Of a stretch of 64,000 nt of DNA, positions 1 through 11,578 are shown piece by piece. The notes below the pieces were generated by a model. It did no database searches. It was not told the origin of the DNA and saw nothing but the letters and a program-made list of their open reading frames with translations. Both the position numbers and the translations under genes were made by a program. Each line of letters starts with the position of its first letter. The stretch's first letter is position 1. This DNA is from Anadara kagoshimensis (Eukaryota > Mollusca > Bivalvia > Arcoida > Arcidae). The DNA lies in NCBI GenBank assembly GCA_021292105.1, contig CM037867.1:38485771-38549770 (forward strand). Direction: 5' to 3'.

Positions 1-710
1 GTATTGTCTCATATGTGTGTAAGCAAGGGTGAACAGTTTTCCTTACACAGCACAATTTCTATTGCATGATGGTCCAATGCTCTGACTTTTCTTTTTAAAT
101 AAACGTTTTCATTTTCTGCATTCCATAACCGGCACCTCATGACATAACATGTACTTAAAAAATGTAATAGGAACATCTGGTAAAAACTATTTTATATATA
201 GACATTTAATATTGTATTTTTGAAATTTAGGGTCGCTTTATTTATTCAATTTATTGAATTTACTGTTAAAATGTTCCAACTCTTGCTCGTATTGTAAATT
301 TAATTGTGTATTTATATTTGTTTTAGACTTCTAGTACTGAATAATAGATCAACGAACACCACAACACCACACTTGTATTTTATTTTACAAGCCCTGGTTA
401 AATTTGGCGCCCAACGTGATTGTGAAGTCAGATGTTTCCTTGCCTCCAGTTTTCAAAAACAGAAGGTATTTCCTATATTACATGTAGTTAATTTTCCATG
501 GCTGAAATGTTTAAAATGTGATACAGCGACATGTCAAACATATTTTAATACACAAGCAAACGGTTTACTAATACTTCTTGGCCTGCCAAAATTTTAGATT
601 TTTTCACAATACAATGTGTGGCAATGTTGTGAGGATATAAAATCCTTCTAAGGCATTTTGGGTGAGATTCTCAGGTGTGAGACTGTGGGAAACCAAAAAA
701 TAACAAGGGA
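1..710. other. AT-rich sequence, nothing recognised
   Basis: There is no coding signal, repeat or RNA motif that I can support here. Further exons of the minus-strand gene that starts at 6362 would have to lie here or beyond the edge, but I could not identify one. Confidence 0.5.
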
Positions 711-1260
711 GAGGAATGTAGCAGGCTAGTAAGCTTAGTTGGTAATGCACTCAACTATCAGGTCATATATACAGCAGGGATTTTTCTGACCTTTTTGGGA
801 AAAGGACCTTGGGATCAAATTGGGAAAATGCTGGACAAAAATGTAATTTTGGGAAAAATCACAACAACATATAAGAAATTCTAGACCACTAGAATACTGG
901 TAATTGAACAAATTATATCGGTGTTCACAGCACAATAGCGCTGTCTCTTTTGTCTCTATATAAATCATCCAGCAAAATGTGGGTTAATATAGATTGAAAT
1001 CGTTATCAGAACGAGATATCCTCCGAATATGATGTTGATGATCTTGTGAAATTTTTTTTCTCAAAAAATTGATAAACAGAGCTAATTGGGAATTTTTTAC
1101 TACAGAATTGGGAAAAATGTATGTTTTTTTGCATTGGGAATGGGTCCCTTTACCGGACCCTGTGGATACCCAGAAAAATCCCTGTGTAACAGAGTCCCTG
1201 GTCTGATTCCCGGTCCAACCCTGCATTTCTCCTTCCTGATACAAATGTAACAAAATCACT
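711..1260 (+). mobile_element. tRNA-derived SINE copy, split by an inserted MITE
   Basis: The tRNA-like head (AGCTTAGTTGGTAATGCACT, about 731-750) is interrupted at about 774. The remainder, with the box-B-like GTCTGATTCCCGG and the tail CCTGCATTTCTCC, resumes after 1184. The same head and tail order is unbroken in the copy at 6117-6240, which shows that the intervening 410 bases were inserted. Confidence 0.6.
775..1184. mobile_element. hAT-like non-autonomous element
   Basis: It begins CAGGGATTTTTCTG and ends with the exact inverted complement CAGAAAAATCCCTG. CAGGG termini are typical of hAT elements, but the flanking 8-mers match only in their last four bases, so the family call is tentative. 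There is no transposase reading frame, and the element splits a SINE. Confidence 0.6.
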
Positions 1261-1308
1261 AGTTGCAAACAACATGAAATATTATAGCTTTTAATCAAAT
1301 TCCTAGTT

Positions 1309-1788
1309 ACTGCAGAAACCACTGTGACTGTGACATTGAAATTCTCTTTATATCCATAGAAAATCAAATAAATTTGAATAAAGATCGATATTTTTTACTT
1401 ACTTGTACCTAGTCGTAACGGGAAATCTGTATGCGCATCCGCGATTAGCCCAAAATATATCTGCATAGGGAAAAATGTTGGTGCTATGGGGATTTAACAT
1501 GTTGAAAAACAATGCAAATGGCGGCTTCTGTTGCGCATATGACGTAAAACGTCACCAAGGACATCACTTCCGGTGTAAACATCGTCATTTTTGCATGTGT
1601 AAAATCCCCATACTGCCAATATTTTCCTTTTTACAGACATACTTTATGACAATTGCAGATGCGCATACAGATTTCCTGTTATGACTAGGTACAAGTAAGC
1701 GAAAAATATCGATCTTTATTCAAATTTATTTGATTTTCTATGGATATAAAGAGAATTTCACTGTCACAGTCACAGTGGTTTCTACAGT
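1309..1788. mobile_element. MITE with about 130-bp inverted ends
   Basis: The left arm (1309 to about 1447) and right arm (about 1650-1788) are near-perfect inverted copies. Both carry the CTGTGACTGTGACA, TTTATATCCATAGAAAATC and ATCTGTATGCGCATC segments. The central 200 bases contain GGTGCTATGGGGATTTAACA. A second copy with a damaged right end lies at 38300-38665. Confidence 0.75.
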
Positions 1789-1998
1789 AAATTCAAAATC
1801 ATAGATATGATTAATAGGAGATTTTTACACAAAATTTCCTCAAATTTATTATGTTTATATACAGAAATCATTTTATTGTATTTCATTTTTCCCAAAATAT
1901 GAATTATTTGATTGTTTTTTTCCCCAATTCCATCCCAAACTTAAGGTTCCATTTGCAAAGTGCCAAGAAAAAAATCTCTGTCTTAAAAAACAATTTAC

Positions 1999-4900
1999 CC
2001 ATATTTTTCATGTTCATGTCCATTTTCTGATGAACCAATCTCTCAATCATCATGTGATCATTTAAGCGAACAGCTTTGAATAAAGTATCTTCATTGGATG
2101 GAATTTCAACCAATAGATCTTCTGATAAAATCGGCTCGCTGGGTGTGTCTTCATCTTGTTGTATCTGTGGTGGTGCATATGCAATCAAGTGTGCTAATCT
2201 TTGGCTTGTCTGAAACAAAATTAAAAAAGTATCTTTAAATTAAAATAAAGTCAAATCTGTCTATAAAGGCCACCTAAGGGTACCAGTAAAAGTGGCCTTT
2301 ATGGGCAGGTGAACTTTATATACAGGTTAAAATAAATTAAATAAAGAACAATTATGCTCTACTGGCCTTCATAAGCAGGTGGCCCTTATATAGAGTTGGT
2401 CATTAAGGCAGGTTGGACCCTAGTCACCCTATGTTTCCATTCTTGGTAGCCAAAATGTCCATTAGCTACTAATTTCTGAGAAATTCCTTCACAAAGCAAC
2501 TTTTTAAGCAAATTTGTGAAAAAAATTTCTTAAGAAGGACTATATTTTTTAGAAATTTGGGATATTTTGCCACAAATACTTAAAAATTTGTGGAAACCTA
2601 GTGTTACCGTCCAGAAAGCACAGCAGACCATGACATAGGTCAAACCTTTTAGAAGCCTGAATCAATTTTTTACATTTCTTTGGGAAAATCCTGAATTTAT
2701 TTGAAACGATTTGTTTTTAAATCTCTCTTGACACAAAGCACAACTTTGTCCACAAAAGCTTTGCTATAGGTAATTCAAAACCAATCAAACTACAAAAAAT
2801 CCATTACTCCATCACAATAATCTATGTTTCCATTCCTGGTAGCCAAAATCGCCATTGGCTACTAATTTCTGAAGAATTCTTTCAAAAAGTAACCTATTTT
2901 AGCAAATTTGTGGAAAAATACTTTAAAAAGGACTATATTTTCACAAATTTTGGAAATTTGGCTACTAATTATTTTAAATTTCTGGAAACCTAGATAATCC
3001 ATACACTGGTGAGTTGAAAACATTTGAAATCAAATTCTCTTGGAATTTCACTCAATATGTCACCATTTTGAAACACAAAATGTCATCAATGGGATCTTCT
3101 GAGATCTCTAGAGCATTTTGTATAGAGTTCTATTTTACAAAATTTGGTATTTTATTGAAATTTAATGTTATAAATGTAATTTTGAAAGGATAGAGATAGA
3201 CAGATAGAGGAGACTTTGACTTGGGACAACTGACTTTGTGGAATGAGAATAAACCATGACGTAAATAGAAAGTTTACATTTTTTTGTCTCTTGTCTCTGA
3301 ATCTGCACAGGTAATATAGTGTAACACACATGGTATCAGCTTGCAGGTAAACTCTTAACCCCGATACCACAAAGGACAGTCACCCATGATTGGTCTCGGA
3401 TACACTGGGTGTGTAGCATTTGTATAAACATCTTCTATGGTGTTGAAAGAGAAGAATGGGAAAAAACTACTATGGAGGTATGGTTAATCAGATGAACAGA
3501 CCAAAAAATTACCATGTCAATTAAAGTAGAGCTTTTTCCCACTGCTGGACCTTTATAAAACAAAGTAAGCTGCTAACATAAATTGTTGGGATATTGCAGG
3601 GGCCTCCAAAGTTTTATGGCCATCATCACAGTATTGTTGGTATGATTGCCCTAGATATATTTGATGTCCCATAGTTCCATGTTCCTTTTACTCTCAATTT
3701 AATTATGCATGTGGCAGGTGTAGCTAGCTAAACAGGATGTGTTTACCCTTCCAGAGCACCCGGCCTCACTTCCCTGGTGGAAGTTCATATGTTTAACCTA
3801 ATTTGTCAGTTTCAAAGTTTCTACTTCACTGTTATTGATTATATTCATCTGGAGCGGTTTTTGGTAGCTCTGTGTTAGAGCACTTGCCCATAGTGCCAGA
3901 GTTTCCAGGTTTGATCCCCTACATTTTTTCTCTTTCCTGTTACATTTAGGACATTTCGGGTGCACGTCCAACCCTGGGAAGTGGCCAACCAACAGGTTGG
4001 TCTCAGGGTGGAACCTGGTGGTTTCAATTCAAGGGAGTTGAATCGAAAACCAGAGGCTCAGTGTGGCTGAGCCTGTATCGCTCACCTGACTAAAATGCTT
4101 TTAAAGCAAATTTGTGTTCCAGTGATGAACAAATGCACTGTTTATATCAGACAGAATGGCTAAGGAAATCACTGTAGAACTATATGTACCATTCACAGTT
4201 TTTTCAATCTGATTAAAATCACATCTCTCACGTGCTCCCCCATTTTTGATATAGGCACGGAGTGGGAGATCTGAGGAAACACAGTTTAGGGGCATATGTG
4301 AATGACCCATTGTCGTAACATTTATTGTCCAATGAAATTTCAGCTTCCGAGATTTTGCAAGTGTTATGCCTTTATTGTAAATAAAACGCGCAATTTGAAT
4401 GGTCAGTTTTAGTTAATTACCATAAGGTCATTCACATATGACACTCAATGGGGTTTCCTCAGATCTCCCACGACGCAACTATATCAGAAAAGGGCAGCAA
4501 GTGAGAGATCTGATTTTAATCAGGTTGCAGTTTTTTGGGTTTTTTTTGCATTTGGTCCCATGTTCAATTATAAATAAATAAATAAGTTTTATTTAGAGGC
4601 GGCATATACATAGATAAATTACAAACATAAGCTCTGATGAGCTTTTGATCGATCGACTATGATCAGCTTTTGACTGACTATGTACCCCACTGGAAGTTAT
4701 ATTTTTTGTTGATAAAAAAAATTTGGTCAATGTTACAGTTCAGCTAGACTTTCCAAGATAAATCACTGTGATCAACATATCAAATAGAATGTAGCTTTTT
4801 TCCTGGTAGTGCTATTGACAAGTTTTCTTTTGTGTTTAAAGTTGCACAATGCATCATTTTAAATGCAAAAGAAAGCTTTTTGATAGATTAAACAAGAGAA

Positions 4901-6362
4901 AGGATATACACATTTCACTAACCAGAGTGGTACGTCTATCACAGTGATTTATCATGGTACATCTTTGGCTGTATTGTAGTAAAGGGTTTAATATATATAA
5001 TTATTGTATAGAATGGATGAATTGCTTCAGTAGTTTCAAGAGATGGTTGATATGTGGTTTTTTTTATCTATGTTGGTGGCCATGTGTTTAGTGGAGGCAA
5101 GGAGGCAATCTTGGTGAATTTCTTTCATACATCATTTTTGTAAAGTTTGGTTCAATTTGCTTCAGTAGCTTCAGAGGAAATAGCAAATAAATGCTTTTCT
5201 CATAGGGTCCAATGTTAAACTATGTTCTGTATTACGGCCATGTTTTAGGCGGATCTGAAAAATTTCGGCAATCTAAGTAAAAAACCATCCATACATCATT
5301 CCTGTAAAGTTTGATAAAATTTGCTTTAGTAGCTTCAAAGGAAATAGCAAATATATGCTTTTCCCATAGGGTCCAATGTGAAACAATGTTCTCTGCTGGC
5401 AGCCATGTTTTATGGCAGATCAGAAAAATTTTGTCAACCTAAGTAAAGGACCTTCTATACATCATTCCTGTAAAGTTGGTTCAATTTGCTTCAGTCATTT
5501 CTGAGGACATAGTCAAAAATGCATTTTTCCCATAGGGTCCAATGTTAAACTATCTTTTGCTCTGGCAGCCATGTTTTTCGGCGGATCAGAAAAATTTTGA
5601 CAATCTATGTAAAGGATCTTCTATACATCATTCCTGTGAAGTTTTGTTAAATTTGCTTCAGTCATTTCTGAGGACATAGTCAAAAATGTGTTTTTTCCAT
5701 AGGGTCCAATGTTAAACTATCTTTTGCGCTGGTAGCCATGTTTTTTGGCCAATCAGAAAAATTTTGGCAAACTATGTAAAGGACCTTCTATACATCATTC
5801 CTGTAAAGTTTGGTTCAATTTGCTTCACTAGCTTCAGAGGAGATAGCATATATATGCTTTTCCCATAGGGTCCAATGTTAAACTATCTTCTGCGCTGGCG
5901 GCCATGTTTTTAGGCAGATCAGAAAATTTTTGGCAATTAAAGTAAAGGACTTTCCATACATCATTCCTGTAAAGTTTGGTTAAAATTGGTTCAGGGGTTT
6001 CAGAGGAGATAGCCAAAATGTGAAAAGTTTACGGACGGACGGACGACCGACATCAAGTGATGGCAAAAGCTCACATGGCCTTTAGGCCAGGTGAGCTAAA
6101 AAGGAAGGGAGGAATGTAGCAGTCTGGGTAGCTCAGTGGTAGAGCACATGTGCCTTTAGTGCGGGAGGTCTGGGGGACAGAGTTTGATCCCCAATCTGAC
6201 TCTGCATTTTTTTCTCTTTGCTGAACATTACACATGCATCAAATGCATTAATGACAGTGGCATATACATAGTGTACCTTGTACTAATAATAGATCTACCA
6301 TGATCTGGCAAAAAAAATAATGTCAGATTCAAATCATTTTGAATTTAACTTACCGTTTCCAT
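1999..6362 (-). CDS. Partial ankyrin-like gene, first two coding exons
   Basis: Exon 2 spans 2209-1999 on the minus strand: acceptor TTTTGTTTCAG, donor G/GTAAAT, 70 open codons ending in phase 1. It reads TSQRLAHLIAYAPPQ, an acidic stretch, then DTLFKAVRLNDHMMIERLVH, which has the shape of the first helix pair of an ankyrin repeat cut by the intron. A matching first coding exon lies at 6362-6354, reading ATG GAA ACG followed by GTAAGT (phase 0), and gives the start MET-TSQRL. The intron is about 4.1 kb and full of repeats. The gene runs off to the left and no later exon was found. The ankyrin call rests on one half repeat. The divergent start next to PMF1 supports the ATG choice. Confidence 0.5.
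2249..2421. mobile_element. MITE, TCAAACCTGTCTATAAAGG family
   Basis: This is a palindromic copy whose arms both read out the theme CTATAAAGGCCACC / GGTGGCCTTTATA. Relatives lie at 34232, 34637, 49640 and 57002. It sits in the intron of the ankyrin-like gene. Confidence 0.6.
2430..2602. mobile_element. Small MITE, CTAtGTTTCCA ends, copy 1
   Basis: It starts CTATGTTTCCATTC and ends TTGTGGAAACCTAG, an inverted pair of about 11 bases. The body contains GGTAGCCAAAAT and GGACTATATTTT. It is paired with the copy at 2819-2995. Confidence 0.55.
2819..2995. mobile_element. Small MITE, CTAtGTTTCCA ends, copy 2
   Basis: It has the same orientation and internal blocks (GGTAGCCAAAAT, ATTAGCTACTAATTTCTGA-like, GGACTATATTTT) as the copy at 2430, diverged by point changes. 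Both lie in the ankyrin-like gene's intron. I see nothing further in 2996-3594. Confidence 0.55.
3595..3800 (-). repeat. Dispersed repeat of the GTAGCTAGCTAAACAGG family
   Basis: It matches 63108-63345 over most of its length, including GACGTCCCATAGTTCCATGT-like, GTGTAGCTAGCTAAACAGG and CCTGGTGGAAGTTCA blocks. Inverted relatives lie at 30690, 41075 and 62330. It contains no ORF. It is probably a non-autonomous element of unknown class. Confidence 0.6.
3851..4095 (+). mobile_element. tRNA-derived SINE (GCGGTCTGGGTAG type)
   Basis: The head contains TGGTAGCTCTGTGTTAGAGC (box A) and CCAGGTTTGATCCCC (box B). The body contains AACCAACAGGTTGGTC and GGTGGAACCTGGTGG. The same body is found inverted at 55840-56035. 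Confidence 0.65.
4204..4528. mobile_element. Palindromic MITE
   Basis: The left arm (CTGATTAAAATC, CTCAC, GGGAGATCTGAGGAAAC, CATATGTGAATGACC) and the right arm (GGTCATTCACATATG, GTTTCCTCAGATCTCCC, GTGAGAGATCTGATTTTAA) are inverted copies of about 110 bases around a short centre. It carries no coding capacity. Confidence 0.6.
5085..6100 (+). repeat. Six tandem ~165-bp units with a hairpin tail
   Basis: CATACATCATTCCTGTAAAG or a close variant recurs at about 5128, 5289, 5457, 5624, 5788 and 5957. Each is followed by a CATAGGGTCCAATGTTAAAC block and GCCATGTTTT. The array ends in GGACGGACGGACGACC and then the hairpin GCTCACATGGCC / GGCCAGGTGAGC (about 6070-6100). It lies in the ankyrin-like gene's intron. 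Confidence 0.75.
6117..6240 (+). mobile_element. tRNA-derived SINE copy
   Basis: It has CTGGGTAGCTCAGTGGTAGA (box A region) and GAGTTTGATCCCC (box B), followed by the CTGCATTTTTTTCTC tail. It is not a free tRNA gene because the acceptor stem does not close and the SINE tail continues. Confidence 0.65.
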
Positions 6363-6817
6363 AACTTCAATTTTCTTGTAAATTCTACATTAGAATGACA
6401 GTGGGTTTAAGCGCATATTTGCAAAGTCGAGACAGTAAATAGCCATATATGGTATCTTAACACGCTCCATTGGAACAGTAGGTCAGGTATTTTTATGAAT
6501 CAATCAAGCTATAAATAGACATTACCGTTTTCAAATCTGTTTTTAAAAAATTTTCTGATAAAAAATATTTTTGACTAGTGTATCATACACAAGTTCGAAT
6601 ATCATGACTTATTATGAGATGACACCTAACTTTTGGTAATGTTTACGATTTTTGACACTTGAACCGAAGGTGAAAACGAAAGTAAACATCAAGGGTTCCC
6701 GGATGTAAACGCCCATGTCGGAAACCAGTCGTACCGGAACGGGAAATTAGACAAGGGCAGATAAATTAGTTTGACGCGCCAAAATTGATTTGTTTTGGTG
6801 TAAACTGCATACAAAAC
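6363..6817. promoter_or_regulatory. Putative bidirectional promoter, ankyrin-like gene / PMF1
   Basis: The 455 bases between the two divergent start codons are free of recognised transposons and relatively CG-containing (GGAACGGGAAATT, TTGACGCGCC near PMF1). I see no TATA box at a convincing distance. Its role is inferred from the gene layout only. Confidence 0.35.
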
Positions 6818-7450
6818 ATGGAAAATTGCGAGGAAGAATCCCAACCAGACGAGGAAATGAAAGAAGAGCAAGAAGTTAAACATGGTAAACACATGGAATT
6901 ACTGACAAACTCGCTTAATTTGAGCATAAAGAAATTTTCATCTGGTGCTAAACTTTCCATGTTCAAATCGAGTTTCAAGCCAGTTTACAAAAATAATCCC
7001 GAAGCTTTAAAAAACATTCATCAACAAGTTCTCAAACAGATTGAAACTAATGTCAAAGATGAAATTGACCAAATGTTTAAGGAAGAAAATATTGCCTTGT
7101 TGTTGAATCAGCTGGACGAGTCTATTCAGAAATCTGAATCTGTTGAAGGGGGTGGACAGGATACTCCAGCGTGGAGGCCTACAAAACAACCAGAATTGGA
7201 CATATTAGCACATAGTATTCCAGTAAAAAAGAAAGAAAAAAATCATCTGGATCATGTTGTTTCAGAATTGGAAAAACAAAATAAGTTGCTGAAAGAAGCA
7301 TTAAAAGCGAGACAGAAGAAACTGATGGACACTAAACAGAAAATTGACAAACATGTTGAAACTTGGGAACAAGTTGTGGCAGTTGGAAATGAGTTACCAA
7401 CAACAGAAATCAAGTCACTTGTACAGAAGTATTCTGAAGAAACAGTTTGA
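6818..7450 (+). CDS. PMF1: Polyamine-modulated factor 1 / NNF1, MIS12 complex subunit
   Basis: This is a 210-residue protein in one uninterrupted exon; human PMF1 is about 205 residues. PMF1/NNF1 pairs with MIS12 in the kinetochore MIS12 complex, which links centromeric CENP-C to the NDC80 complex. Visible family marks are the order EIDQMFKEENIALLLNQLDE (human EISDIKEEGNLEAVLNALDK), the diagnostic PAWRP motif at about residue 127, and a C-terminal coiled coil rich in E/K/L/Q (about 150-195). The N-terminus is acidic. I start at ATG 6818; an upstream TTG in frame is not a likely start. The gene is divergent from the ankyrin-like gene. No poly(A) signal is obvious just after the stop. The absence of introns could mean an intron-poor locus or an old retrocopy, but the frame is fully intact. 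Confidence 0.88.
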   Translation: MENCEEESQPDEEMKEEQEVKHGKHMELLTNSLNLSIKKFSSGAKLSMFKSSFKPVYKNNPEALKNIHQQVLKQIETNVKDEIDQMFKEENIALLLNQLDESIQKSESVEGGGQDTPAWRPTKQPELDILAHSIPVKKKEKNHLDHVVSELEKQNKLLKEALKARQKKLMDTKQKIDKHVETWEQVVAVGNELPTTEIKSLVQKYSEETV

Positions 7451-9342
7451 CGATATAATGCATTAATTATATACAACATTGCTGCAGACCCAATTCCCTG
7501 CATGAGTGAATGGCAAAAATGAAACACATTAATGTATCAATTAATGTTATTAATAGAATAATGTTAGTGACATTGTCATTACTGCATGCTCTATTTCATA
7601 CATCATTACATGAGTAAATTTCAAATTTGAAATAAGCGAGCAATCATGTATATTAATCCAAATAATTTAGAGCATTGAATTTTACCATAAAATTCGCCTG
7701 ACAGTGTTGTTATACTGCGAATATTAAAAGTAATTATCTGTTTAGAAATAGAATGACAACTTGCTGAGAAAATTGAAGAAACTTTCATTCAGTTTTTAAA
7801 CCTGCCATTTTAAATCTTAACTGTGAAGAATATGAAACTGAAAATGTGTCTTGACGAATTTACTCTTGATCTTGACCTTAAGTAAATCAGAAACCTGTCT
7901 TAATTGAAGTACTTTCATTAAGAAATCAAAGCCCACACTGACTCACAACTTTTTGTAAATTTTAAACAAGAGTAGAAATTTTTAGTCTTCTATGGCATTT
8001 TTTCTATTTAAAGATGAAATTTTTGTCGCAATTCATTAAAAATGTGTCGCAAATTGCAACATTTGCAACTGACAAATTTTATAAGTAACAAATTGTAATT
8101 TGTAGCAAGTTCGTACTATATTCACAAATTTTGAAAATACATGTTTGGCTATTTATTTATTCTCAAATTCTCAGGATTTTCCTTTACATTTGTACTACAG
8201 ATTTGCTGTATTTTACAAATTTTAGATTTATTTCTAAAATGGCATTAAATAACAAGTATTTTTCCCATCCTGTAGGCCCTGGACCCAGGTGTGTGACGGC
8301 CCTGTGCCAGAGCTAAGAGTTTAAAGACATTGTATAATATATCGGTCTTTTAATTTAAAGTATGCACATCATATTCATAAACATTTGCATATACATTCTG
8401 TACTTTGAACATATGATTATTATTGAATAATTGATAAGGTCAAACAAAAATTATGTGATTCAAGTTTTACTCTTAAATTTGGGGTCTCTAAGTATTATTG
8501 CCTTTTTTTTCTTCTAAAAATTTTGGTCATTGACATTACAAATATTTTTCACAGTGAAAAGAAACATTAAAAAGGAAACGGATGTCTGCTAATCACGATC
8601 TACCACTCTTGTAAATGAAAAAAAAAAAAACAACATCTAGTACATTTATTAGTATCTTTTTCATTGCAGCTGCATGCTTGTTTTCAGTGGGGATGGTGGG
8701 GGGGGGGGGGGGGGGGGGGGGGGGGAAGCAAGCTGAAAATTTTTAAATTAATATGAATGCAAAACAACCTTGGGATTGCTTATTTATATTATACTCAAAG
8801 TCTGATTCGAAACCTGAAACACATCTTTTTTTGTTTGGCCTAATTTTACATTATATACATATATGATTGCTATTGATATATTATTAATGTTAAATGTATA
8901 TACTAGTAAATCTGTATGATATGCCTAATGTAAACATTGTTCATATAATTTGTCATTTTAATGGCAAGAGCTATTGCAGATTACCGGTATCCTAAATAGG
9001 TTCAATCACTGATACAAATTTCTTGTGACTTTGGTGAAAATGTCCTAGATTTTCACATAAAATCCAGGATTATTTTGTCTTATGTCCCTCATTTCCATTT
9101 TTGAGTTATGGATGAACCGGTGTTTGAATCTGAAACTGGTAACATTTGGGAAAGGACTGATTACTTTTTCAGTACTGACAATAATCTCCTATATACCACA
9201 ATAGAAAATGTTGAAATTATCAGGACAAGGACTGCTTGAACATTTTGACTTATTTCGAACACCAGGTAATTAAAATATCAACTGTAGTACTTGTAAACAA
9301 AGGAAAAAAATTGATTTTCTTATACATTTATACTTACCTATA
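7451..9342. other. PMF1 3' flank, AT-rich, no gene seen
   Basis: No ORF with family resemblance is present. The region holds a 28-base G-run (8698-8725) after GGGGATGGTGG and scattered ATTTGT/ACAAAT words, but no recognised element. Confidence 0.4.
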
Positions 9343-9610
9343 AACCACTTCGGTAGCTCAGTTGGGAGAGTGCCTGTTCATATTTGGAAGGTTGTATGTT
9401 TGAACCCCAGCCGGGCATGACCAAGACTTGAAAATAGGAAGTGACTGTTCTTTCAACCAAACACTCAATATTTAACAATGGAAGCCACAGGGTCCTTTGT
9501 AAGGGACATTAAAATTGATGCTCCTTGTGATGTTGTGCGTTGCCATTAAAGATCCCTCATTGCACATTGACCTGAACACACTGCAAAAGTCAAAACAGGT
9601 TCAAATTTGT
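9343..9610 (+). mobile_element. Old copy of the GCGGTAGCTCAGTTGG SINE
   Basis: It has CGGTAGCTCAGTTGGGAGAG, a box B (TTTGAACCCCAGCC), the family's ACCAAGACTTGAAAATAGG and AGTGACTGTTCTTTC, and a diverged downstream body. It is more diverged than the copies at 24220 or 43894, so it is older. Confidence 0.65.
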
Positions 9611-11578
9611 TAGGTCCAAGGTTCAGAACCCTTTGATTTTACACTGGTAAGAGCAACAATGACCTACCTGACCCTAAATGCCCTGGTGTATAAACTTGAT
9701 CAAATTTCCAAAATCTTCATAAAATTTCTCTATGTACAGGAGAACTGAATAGTAATGTTTTTAATTAAAAATATAATTTGGTTAGGTCAGTGGATTTTAA
9801 ATGCATTTTATTGATAGTTTAATGGAAACATTTTCAATTAAAAGAAATAAAGAATAAAAACCATGTGCACTGAATTTATGGAAACACAGTAGTATGTGGT
9901 AGCTATTGGTATTACCATCATTTTGATGTATGAATGAAGTTTAGACTATATGTTTAAAGCTTTAGATCACAGATGCAAACCAATACTGAAATGGTTAATT
10001 ATCTGGCAAGCTATAAATTTTGTATTGGCATTTATATTACAATGTTATAGGTTTTAATATACCAATTATTTTGATATATGAATAAAGGTCATGGGGTCAA
10101 ACTTCGAGGTGACAAATGTATAAGAATACTGAAATGACCTAGTTGTGTATCTTTGAACTTGGTTGTTTTTTATTAGCAAGATTTTATGCTCATTTTTGTA
10201 TCACTGAAATGAAGGCCTTGAAAAACCTAACAGAAGTCTTGAAAAACTCTTGAAAAGTCCTTGAATTTTTTTACCCAAAACTTGTATGAACCCTGTGTGG
10301 CTTTCTTGGTCAATTTATTTATAAATTTATAATTGATTCTCAACTGTCTTTGAAAATTTGGACATTCTGTTTCATTAATACAATTGACCGTTGAACCTCT
10401 TCATGAGGTAGGGACATGTCCTCAGGTGAGCATTTAAACCCTTGAGCCTTGTTATGATATCTAGATAAATATTATTTATGTACTAAACTGTAAAAAAATT
10501 CTAAGTAGAATAAAATCAATAAATACACACAATGTTATTTTAATAAATTGGTTAAATGGAAAAAATTTCAAAGAAGAGTAATGTGTTTTACCTCACATTA
10601 AAGACTAGGCTCGAATCTGGCTCGGGACAGGGATAAGTAAGTTTGTCCGTTCGATTGTCGAATGTCGGGGGTTTTATTCGGGAACACTGGTTTGCTTCAC
10701 AAACCCAAAACTGCCCGCCGAAATTGTTGATTTGGGTGTAAAATGCCGACTGTGGACGGAGACTGGAGACCAATTTGAGTTATGTAAAATAGTTAGGCAT
10801 ATTTCTCCATCATTGCAAGGGGTCGAGTAGTTAAGCCTTCAAGCCAAAGATACATTGTATTTCAAAAATAAGAGAAAGAACTTTGACTGGGACATAAAAC
10901 ACCATTACTTCACTAAACGCCTAGAACGCACTTGCACACATAATATTGGACGAGTTATATCCCTTGAACTTATAATGCAGGATTGTCGATTTTTCAATGT
11001 AACATTTATCAATCGTAATTTTATCACTATAGCAATGCAATTTGATAAAATATGGTTTATTTTTATGTGAGATGGGATAAAGAATTAGGCGGAACCATTG
11101 ACGCTAAATATTGACAAGTCACTACATTGTCAACTGTAATCCGGCAACATCCAGGCAGTTAGACCCTCAAACTTTGACTTCTTTACAAAACGTTAATTCT
11201 AAAAAAAAAATCAAGATCGTATAATTACTGGAAACGGAGAACTCTGATTTTTTGTTTGATCAGAATTATTTGGCGGAAGTATCCGGAGTTGTTATGATTT
11301 CCACATTGCTTTAATCCTAACTTCAAGTTGTCCGATGATGACATGTAAAGATGCGCATGACCTAATGACAAAACCTATTCCGGGGGAGTATAAGTGGGCT
11401 TCAATGACACTTCTAGTTTAAATCATGGTGGGTCTGCATGTAACCGATATCAAAATCTGAACGAGGAAACAATGTGAAAAGTTTATCATTAATTTTGCGT
11501 CAGGTGACTGTTAGGAATCGGTACAGGAGACTTTGAACCTGGCAATCTTATCACAGGTGCAACATGTATTTTCTTATT
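9611..11578. other. Intergenic, no recognised feature
   Basis: Only short open frames are present, without family resemblance. The stretch around 10640-10790 is CG-richer, but I can assign nothing to it. Confidence 0.4.

Noticed and set aside
304-597. 97-codon open frame near the left edge
   Set aside because: It has no ATG start, no family resemblance and no splice logic.
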